Made by a program: the position numbers and the translations under genes. The notes beneath the pieces are model-generated. The model was not told the DNA's origin. It ran no database searches and saw only the letters and a list, made by a program, of their open reading frames with translations. Of a stretch of DNA of 64,000 bases, positions 56,390 to 64,000 are shown in pieces. Source of the stretch: Margaritifera margaritifera (taxonomy: Eukaryota; Mollusca; Bivalvia; Unionida; Margaritiferidae); the NCBI GenBank assembly GCA_029931535.1, contig JAQPZY010000305.1:1-64000 (forward strand), in the 5' to 3' direction. Numbering within the stretch: the first letter of the stretch is position 1; each line of letters begins with the position of its first letter.

Positions 56390-56720
56390 AGCTATTTAAT
56401 TAGCATAATTGATTTGCTTCAAAAGGAATATCTTGCATGTAAGCTAATCCTCTGTATAATCAATTAAAAATTAAAGAATCGTCACTGTTATTTAATCAGT
56501 TAATAAAAGAAATCAACACTAATGTTGGTAATGCGCCTTTCATTAATTTGATTGCATCGAATCATTGGATTGAAATCAAAGGGTGATCCACTTGTGAGTA
56601 TCTGGGTTGAGTAAACAAAATAAAAGCCATTTAAACCGCTGCTAATTAACGATGTCGGATTTGTCTTTAAGTAGTTGATTGGCCAATAATTTGGATGCTT
56701 AGCGCAATATGCATTCAAAT
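56390..56720. promoter_or_regulatory. candidate enhancer: dense homeodomain and TCF-like motifs
   Basis: Within ~330 bp: ttaattag (56397), taattgattt (56406), taatcaattaaa (56457), ttaatcagttaata (56491), attaatttgattg (56543), gctaattaacg (56640) and gattggccaataat (56678). An aatcaaagggtga site of TCF/LEF type is near 56575. Base composition alone gives some of these, but the variety and density exceed the neighbouring sequence. No nearby host gene is identified, so the target is unknown. Confidence 0.3.
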
Positions 56721-59634
56721 GGTAATAGAACGTGCACACATGCAACAGTAATCAACGATCACTAGCTGTAGTATCGAAGGATATGAATGAATAAATGGAG
56801 AGACGTTGATTCAAGCATTCACTTAGCCTGGGGTGGGAGGTGGTGGTGGGTATGAGTGGCCAGATAAAGGTTGATAAAGTGATTAAAGCATTAAAATTAA
56901 CACTTGCCTGACTGGTTTTAAAGTAGGAAATAAGCACTTGTCCTGGAAGAGCGTCTTGCAAAATTTTACTTGTATGATTTCCAAAATGAATACTTTGGGG
57001 ATGTAGGCCTATGGGATTTGATCAGCCCTGAGTAAGTTTTGAGATTTTGTTTAGATGGGTTACTTCTAATTTCTGTTGGTAATGTCTTCCACTGTTGAAT
57101 TGTGAAAGGCAGGAATTTATTTTGATATATGGTGGTCATAAAGAAATGGAGCTGAATTATTGAGTGCTGTTGGTCTCATTGTTAATAACAAAAGGTCGAA
57201 TTACATCTTTGTAAGTAGTTTGAAGCAAAACCATTGTCCATTTTAAACCTCTAATGTTTATTTGAGTTCTCTCATTGACAAATAATCTTTAGATGGATGA
57301 TCTCGGACTGACACAAGGAATGGAAGACAATAAACATATAATGCACAAATTTGATACTAGCTGTTTGGATTAGTTTACAAGTTCTCTCTATCACTGATTT
57401 TTCTTTTATGAGAATCAAACAATGGAATAGCTTGTGGGTTATACAATACGATTCAACGAAATGCTTATTCAATAAAATAAAAACTATTCACTTAACCCAG
57501 AGTACACTGTTTATTGTCAACATAATGGCAAAGAAAATAAACCTGCAGAACAGCTACTGTTGTTCTTTTAGGTTATCAGTTCACGCATGAAATTAACACG
57601 TCAGTGGCAAAGAAACGAACCGTGTTGATGGCTTCTGTTGTGTTATTAGTTTGCACATGAGCATCTGTCTTCAAAAAGTGTACAAGTGAACCTACATGTA
57701 TCTAGGATGATTTTTGCAACCATTTGTGATTTAAAAAAGGAAAACGTTACTTTGATAATTAATACAAAATAGTACGGTTTAAACTAAAGTATGGATACAA
57801 AATCTTAATAATGCTCTCTCTCTCTGACACATATATCTGAGACTAACATACATCTATGTAGTGCCCCTTCCCATGCACACAGATCTGTTATTAAGTGTGT
57901 ATTGAATGCATCTTTTTTTCACAATATATAGAAATTCAGTATGAGAATGAACTTGACTTCGTCATCGTCCTTATATTTCTGGAACAGTATATGGTTAGTT
58001 GACTTTTAGCAATTATATTTGTTTTTATATGTTCATGCAGCAACTGTCAGAAGTAAGCTTTCTCAAGTTTTAATTACCCCTCTATAATGCTGTAATTGGA
58101 TGTCAGAAGAAATCATAACATTGTGTTAAAGAGCACTCATGCTTGGATAACTATTTAAACTTTTGCGATTTTGTTTCACTTCAGTCCGATATGAATGTGA
58201 TTTTGTTATTAATATTTTTTTACGTTTATCGTTCTTTTCACTGCAGGGAGTACAGTATCACTGATTTTAATGTGATTGTTAAAAAATAGTGTGTTGTGCG
58301 AACTGCAACAGAAATAAGGACGTGAATGAATCTGTAGATTCTGGTAGCGTAGTATTAAAGAATTTTTTTATCGATTTATTGCGCAAAATGTGGTATCAAT
58401 ACAGTTTGTCGAGGCATTGTCATTATGCTAAAATTGTCTCAAATATGTATCATACATTATCTTCGTTAGAACTAGCAAATGTTTATCATTAAATAAATGA
58501 TCACGTTTTTTTCAGTATAAAAAAGTAAGCAAACTGCACCTGAAAGAAATAACGATTTACATAAAATTGCCATGTCCACTCTGCAGTGGTTATCAAATGC
58601 GAGAAAGTGTGGTGTGCAGAGCTATTCTCCACTATACACCGCGGCAACTCCATCAGGGTGTGTGATGTTTTTTTTCTTTCTTTTCTTAATCCTCTCTACT
58701 CTCTCTACACCACTAATCGTGTAAGTTGTACTGTATTTCACAAATGTTCTGGAATTTTCTTCTCTATGAACAGTATCGTCCACAACTGTACTTTCTACAT
58801 GGAAACTTTGATAGCCACGGGGTTACAAATGGCTTACTCAGGGGACTGTTGATAGGAAGAACAATATGGCGGCCTTCATTACATTATTGTATCGGGTTAT
58901 TTGCCACATGCAGTGTACTTGAGGCCCCATGTGTATGCAAAATGTAACACTCGTTGCATCTTGTTTGATCTTTTTGCAATATGATAATTACAATACAATA
59001 GCTCAATTATAACTGTGCTTATCTGTTGTGTATGCTATACAATATATTGCTTATTTTAGCTCTTATAAATACCTTTTCCGCAAAACAGCTTGTACTTGCA
59101 CATTCCATTGACAGTTTTGTAAGTGAATAATGTAGGATTTTCCACTTGCTTTATTCTGTACATGATATTTGGCTACAACACACCTAGTCATTCTATGAGC
59201 CTGTTCACATTACCAATAGCCCTTAAAATGCAGGAGCTTCCGGTGCCTTTGCCTCCTCGGCCCCCACCAAGGGTTCTGTCCCTCAGACCTCTCTCCTACT
59301 TGTTTGCTCCCCCCCCCCCCATGCACACGCACAATATTTCTGGATCCATCCCTGTGCTGGGTGGGGGTGGAGTACTATTGTTACGTTTGATAGGCACCAC
59401 TAAAAATGGGAGTGGTACCTGAATATACTAGTAATTTGCTGTTTACAGGGTTAGAAACGTTTTTGAAAATCCATGGTTGTCACTGTAAGATACCATAGGG
59501 CTTTTCAAAATTTCAGGATAGAGTCAGAACTAATAGAATATGGACAGGTAAATAAATTACTTAAAAAAGCTTGACAAACTTGGGAATAAAGTTGCAGCAA
59601 ATTCCCAAGTCCATATGCATGTAAAGTATTAACA

Positions 59635-59637
<3 letters not shown>
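56721..59637. other. no gene recognised
   Basis: Several 60-99 codon frames (56752-56961 minus, 57272-57472 minus, 58289-58492, 58586-58852, 59123-59422) show no domain. C10 at 59310-59320. Confidence 0.4.
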
Positions 59638-59714
<77 letters not shown>

Positions 59715-59743
59715 TATATATATATAAATATATATATATATAT
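59638..59743. repeat. (TA)n microsatellite with interruptions
   Basis: About 50 TA units with 'acaca' (59706-59709) and 'aaata' interruptions. Confidence 0.97.
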
Positions 59744-59795
59744 CAGGGCTGAGCAAATTTTTTTTTTAACCACTAGTCCAGGACAAGTGGTTTCA

Positions 59796-59876
59796 GAAAA
59801 TTCACTAGTCCCACCTTACTCTTCACTAGTCCCACCTTACTCTTCACTAGTCCCACCTTACTTTTCACTGGTCCCA
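59796..59876. repeat. 21-bp minisatellite, about 4 copies
   Basis: Unit 'ttcactagtcccaccttact' plus c, with the last copy altered. Read on the minus strand it gives VKSKVGL repeats in the frame at 59773-60144, whose upstream part I do not recognise. Confidence 0.95.
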
Positions 59877-60307
59877 AAATGGTAATCACTTGCCGAGATT
59901 TGATGAGATGTATGTACTTAATACATAGAAAAAACAAACGTAATAATATACAACATAATTTCTTAAAAGAATTCAATTTTTCAAAAACATTGGTTGTTAT
60001 ACATTTGGCTTCTTCAGGTTCATGTATATATGTTTTAGCTGATGGATTTGAAAAAATGTCCATGTATATGTCTGCCACCTGCACCAGCACTAAGCCAGCA
60101 GTTGATAGCTGTGTCTGGGTTGAAGTCCTCAAGCTCTGGTCCATTTGTGGAAATGTTCATTAGCATTTGTAAACTCTTTTGGTTTAAGGTGAAGTATTCA
60201 CTAAGAGAGTTCCAAGAATTTCAACAGGTGGATCCAATGGTTGGTGTCCTGCTAGTAACATCACTAAGATCAGCCAATGTAAGACCCACTTTCTCCAAAC
60301 CCATTTC

Positions 60308-60672
60308 AGGACTCACGGTACTAATTATAGGGAACAACTGTGAACCAGTCTAGAAATGGGTTAAGATTTAATAGAGTATATACGGGTTTGGTGGTCCATA
60401 ATTAGTTAATAATGAAAAGTAAAAAATTATTTTGAGAGCTTATCCTATCTGTACCTAAAAAAAAATTGAGACAAGATTCTATTGATGCAATTTTAGTATT
60501 TTTATAGACTTGACTTAGGAACAGTCAATAACAACAGTAGCACCTGATTCATTAGGTGTAGAATGGATAACTCATGTTTCATGTACATGTAGATCCAAAA
60601 TATGGTGCGGCTCATGTGGTTTTCTTAACACAGAAGCTTGCAGCAAGGATGGGTCTATACTGATAAATATAG
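60308..60672 (+). repeat. long direct repeat, copy 1
   Basis: Matches 63640-64000 with a constant offset of 3,332 bp and no indels. I count about eight substitutions in 360 bases (~98% identity). The left border is sharp at 'aggactc'. The match is still running at the window end. Confidence 0.97.
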
Positions 60673-60926
60673 GTTTGATCATGAGCATTCAGAAATTTCA
60701 AGTTATTGAATTTTTAATATCATGATGTTTCCATAGGTTTACTATGGGAGTTGAATTAGTACTGTGAGTCCTATAGGGGCACTACACCATACCAAGAGCC
60801 TGCTGTTTCCATGGTTACCGTGTGCATCCAGGTTATTGTTTTGGTGGTTTTTGGTTATCAAAATCACAGTGGAGTCTTATTTTCATAATTTGCATATGAT
60901 TTTAGAGAAAATTTCTGTAAATAGCA
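60673..60926. other. no gene recognised (possible continuation of the direct repeat)
   Basis: The partner copy runs off the window, so the right border of the repeat cannot be set here. Confidence 0.5.
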
Positions 60927-61263
60927 GTGCTGGAAAGGGCTAGTTGCACATTTTTAGCAGTGGTAGATGGCTCAGGTTATGGAAAAGAGAGAATAGTATG
61001 GCCAAATGGCAGAATTTCATATGTTGGTGTCCACATATTGGCTTATATGGCTAAATACCATTTAACCTATGCAACTATTCCCACAAAGGGGTTCGGGGAG
61101 AGATTTTAAGCATAAGCCACATGTCACAATAGCTTATGTATCAATACTGAGCATTTACATTTAGAAACACATTCATTACATCAAAGCAGGAGCATTGTAA
61201 AAATCAAGGACTGTGCACAAAACTGCACGTGCCACATTGCATCAGCCTGTAAAAATGTGCTAT
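60927..61263 (+). pseudogene. HNH/His-Me-finger endonuclease-like relic
   Basis: Residues 12-50 of the frame ('DGSGYGKERIVWPNGRISYV', 'HILAYMAKYHL') match the entry region of the zinc-binding-loop homing-endonuclease family (zf-His_Me_endon). After two stops (61107-61115) the same frame gives 'TCHNSLCINTEHLHLE', and then 'CAQNCTCHIASACK', the Cys/His zinc-loop pattern. At the catalytic position the expected Ser-His codons are present, but in another frame (agccac, 61116-61121), so small indels broke the active site. Domain length, ~110 residues, is normal. The frame begins at GTG, so the true start is unknown. Confidence 0.65.
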
Positions 61264-61303
61264 AATGAAGGTTGATTATGGTAATAGTGTTGATATTTTT
61301 CTT

Positions 61304-62944
61304 TTATTTTTGTAGCCATAGCACACAGTAATTTGCCTTTATCATAATTAGTTTGCTCTTGATATTTCTCATACAGTTTGTAAAGAAATGCCCTTTTCTC
61401 AGATCTTTTCTTTTCTTATATACTTTACTTGATTTGTACATTTTATCTCTGAGATATACATCTTGTTTGGTTTTCAGATGTTGTGCCATAGAACTACAGC
61501 TGAAACTGGACAACCGATAGATTTACATAGCTTCACCAGAGATTCTCCAGGTCCATGGTTACAGTTATGAACAGCACTATGAGCCCTACCATGGAAGTTT
61601 CTCTTGAAGGTTATATTTTTAAGTAAGCTATGTTTTTTAATCCTTCGATTGACCGATTCCACTTTCTGGGTGTTCTTGTTCAGTTTTGTTTTCAGCTCTG
61701 TAGATTAACCTAACCGATACTCCATACGCATGCATAATGTAGACCCTTCACTCTCACTGGATATTTTCAGCTTGAAATGACTTGGCAAGAATGTGCTTCT
61801 ATACACCCAGTTGGAACCATCTACCCAGCACACATTAGACTGCTTAAGACTTAAGACTGACTATAGATAAAAGTATAGGCCTTAAACTTTCATTTCCAAC
61901 AGAAGTCTGTGAAAATCCTATCTGTATGGAGCAAATTACACAGACTGCCTTTCTTCCTTTCTTGCTGGTCTTCTGTACCTCATCATAGAGATTAAACATT
62001 TTTAATGCGTAACTGCATGTCGAACATATTGCTCTCCTGCCACACTAGATCTCTTTTCTCTTCATGACCCAGATCCTAGGAGACAAAACCATTACACTGT
62101 GGGTGTTGGAACTGGTGTTCATGGATCACAGTATTCCACATCTGTGCATTTTTTCCTGTGTGCACTAAGTGATATGTGTTTTCTTCTCCAGATTGGTTAA
62201 TGTAAATAGAAGAAAACATGTTTATTGTCAGAAATGTGTGCTCAGATTTTGAAAGAAGAGCTATTTAGAAAAGGAAATTTGCTCTACACTAAGTATCAAT
62301 GGTAGTATAGACTCATTTAACTGTAAATTCAAGTTTGCTGCTTGGTATGCCAAATTAAGCTATATTACCTCCCCTTTGACTTTAACTGAGTAATTGCAGG
62401 ATTTTCTTTATTTCCCTGTTTCTCTATAATTGATGCATTTTAATCCGCTTTATCTTGATGGATAAGAAATTTAACACTACTTGTAGTAGAAAGTTGGCAC
62501 AATATTGATTTACAGGCTTTTTCTTAACTTTTTATGTTTTGTGGCTAAAAGTAGGTATAGATTTATGTATCGGAGAACTTTAACATGTAATTGAATCCTA
62601 TTGCTTAAATTTAATGAGTATCTTATGCAGTAATAAATTATATCATTGTATGTATATTGTATTGAAACATGTATTTGCCTTGGCATCACAAAGTTTTCCA
62701 TATTTTTCTCCACCTCCAGCTTTCTTCTTGGCTTGGGCTGCATCTATTTACACACTGGCCTGCTGTCTCCAACATCAGTTTTAGCATCCAATTTTTCCAA
62801 TTTTTCTCTTGTTGCCCTTATGTAACAGACCTTGAATGGCTTTGTTTTTCTGGTTGATGTACATTTCTTTCCCTTGTTGTGGGGAACATTAACAGGTTTG
62901 AAGAAATTACTTTGTCTATTCTGTGTTTCCTTACTCTTTCCCAT
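61304..62944 (-). pseudogene. Mutator-like transposase relic
   Basis: On the minus strand an ATG frame (62944 down) starts 'MGKSKETQ' with 'VPHNKGKKC' and 'YIRATREKLEKLD', then a stop (62744-62746) and 'MQPKPRRK'. After an AT-rich gap (about 62690-62190, possibly an intron ending at 'gtgcacacag') the text resumes. In order it reads 'VIHEHQFQHPQCNGFVS', 'EEKRDLVWQE', 'LYDEVQKTSKKGRKAVCV', 'IQIGFSQTSVGNESL', 'KVESVNRRIKKHSLLKNITF' and 'RAHSAVHNCNHGPGESLVK'. A last frameshifted piece follows (61304-61490). The order fits an invertebrate Mutator-like transposase-domain family. Several stops and frameshifts show decay. Confidence 0.6.
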
Positions 62945-63639
62945 AGTGTTATAATAAAAAGTAGCACTAAACTATTTAATTTTTCAATAGAATAAAACTT
63001 ATGGTACTTGTTTGGCTTTTTATACATTACCGTGCAGATTTGGGGGTGATAAATCACTGGTGTTGATAGTTTAGATAATTTTAGAATGTCAGCATCACTG
63101 TTGTTTCATGGGTGTGTTTGCTTCCCTTAGTGCCAGAAAGACAATGACCCCTTATCTTTATCCTCTGTCATCTGGCACACTTAGTAGTTTGATTTTGAAA
63201 GATGGGAATAGGGATACACTGTACTTTTTTTTATGTGTGAGTCAGAAAAAAAAATGGTCATTTTGAATTGTATAAGCTATTAAAACTTGTCTTATAGCCA
63301 GTGAGAGATGAAAATACAAGGTGTCATGTAATTTGATAACCAGTTATGTAATACTTGCTGATGTCTGCATGTTTGAGTTTCTTTTGTGTAGCATGCATGC
63401 CATAGAAATATAACATGAAGATACATACAATAAATTTAATAACAAGAATAAATCACTAATATGTACAATACAATACAGCAAAATGTTATGTGGATACAAT
63501 TTAGCTATAGATAGTGGTATCACATCAAATGCTGTTACACTAATATCTTTGCACGAGAGTGGCCAATTCTTTATTACAACCATGTTCCAACATCAATGAG
63601 TAAAATACATATCTTTGTAAAAAATTCAGAGCTACTTAT
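62945..63639. other. no gene recognised
   Basis: AT-rich spacer between the Mutator-like relic and direct repeat copy 2. Confidence 0.5.
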
Positions 63640-64000
63640 AGGACTCGCGGTACTAATTATAGGGAACAACTGTGAACCAGTCTAGAAATGGGTGAAGATT
63701 TAATAGAGTATATACGGGTTTGGTGGTCCATAATTAGTTAATAATGAAAAGTAAAAAATTATTTTGAGAGCTTATCCTATCTGTACCTAAAAAAAAATAG
63801 AGACAAGATTCTGTTGATGCAATTTTAGTATTTTTATAGACTTGACTTAGGAACAGTCAATAACAACAGTAGCACCTGATTTATTAGGTGCAGAATGGAT
63901 AACACATGTTTCATGTACATGTAGATCCAAAATATGGTGCGGCTCATGTGGTTTTCTTAACACAGAAGCTTGCAGCAAGGATGAGTCTATACTGATAAAT
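63640..64000 (+). repeat. long direct repeat, copy 2 (cut by window end)
   Basis: Counterpart of 60308-60668; see that entry. Begins at 'aggactc' and is still matching at base 64000. Confidence 0.97.

Noticed and set aside
59773..60353. Overlapping ORFs on both strands near 60 kb
   Set aside because: One contains the 21-bp minisatellite and the other runs into the direct repeat; no domain recognised.
60308..64000. LTR retrotransposon with the direct repeats as LTRs
   Set aside because: No TG...CA ends, no reverse transcriptase or primer-binding site; the interior has HNH and Mutator-like relics on opposite strands.

Overview
This is an intron- and repeat-rich, AT-rich animal nuclear sequence. 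It has tRNA-derived SINEs, hAT-like MITEs, long (TA)n, (CA)n and poly-A tracts, and transposase and viral relics. Nothing looks bacterial and no operons are present. The large degenerate ~120-150 bp tandem blocks, the SINE types and the Polinton-class relics point to a lophotrochozoan, most likely a mollusc. That is an inference from repeat style, not from a host gene. I found no convincing intact host protein-coding gene, so the window is best read as a graveyard of mobile elements and integrated viruses.

Region by region. 0.36-0.86 kb is an in-frame 93-bp satellite. 2.3-8.1 and 11.0-13.5 kb hold three diverged copies of one large compound repeat; one copy carries a hAT-type MITE with a target-site duplication. 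A long-arm foldback element lies at 8.6-9.0 kb and SINEs at 10.2 and 17.9 kb. 14.5-15.7 kb hides a full-length but heavily broken Polinton-type integrase, followed by a diverged solo LTR at 15.9-16.7 kb. 18-27 kb is mostly unassigned, with duplicated MITE-like and minisatellite sequence.

27.6-37.3 kb is the main block, a decayed Polinton/adintovirus-type element. In order it has a small core-like protein, integrase with chromodomain, a membrane protein, minor capsid, major capsid and adenain-type protease on the + strand. A DNA polymerase B fragment lies on the - strand at 36.0-36.4 kb and a second integrase C-terminal fragment at 37.0 kb. 39.0-42.1 kb is a second viral relic with a different gene set: an Ala-rich core-like protein, an adenain-type protease with its His and Cys signatures kept, a putative jelly-roll protein and a membrane protein. 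It lies between two direct copies of a (CA)n-headed repeat. At 43.0-44.15 kb another copy of the first element's protease tail is split by a solo LTR with a 4-bp target duplication, which gives a relative insertion order.

44.2-64 kb holds a LINE RT fragment, a 21-bp minisatellite, a truncated integrase-core ORF, a tyrosine recombinase C-terminus, and a complete-ended (TIR plus TA) but broken pogo transposon at 51.5-54.4 kb. A homeodomain-motif-dense segment lies at 56.4-56.7 kb. An HNH/His-Me-finger endonuclease relic and a Mutator-like transposase relic lie at 60.9-62.9 kb, flanked by ~98% identical direct repeats spaced 3,332 bp apart. Family assignments rest on motif recognition by eye; no database search was possible.
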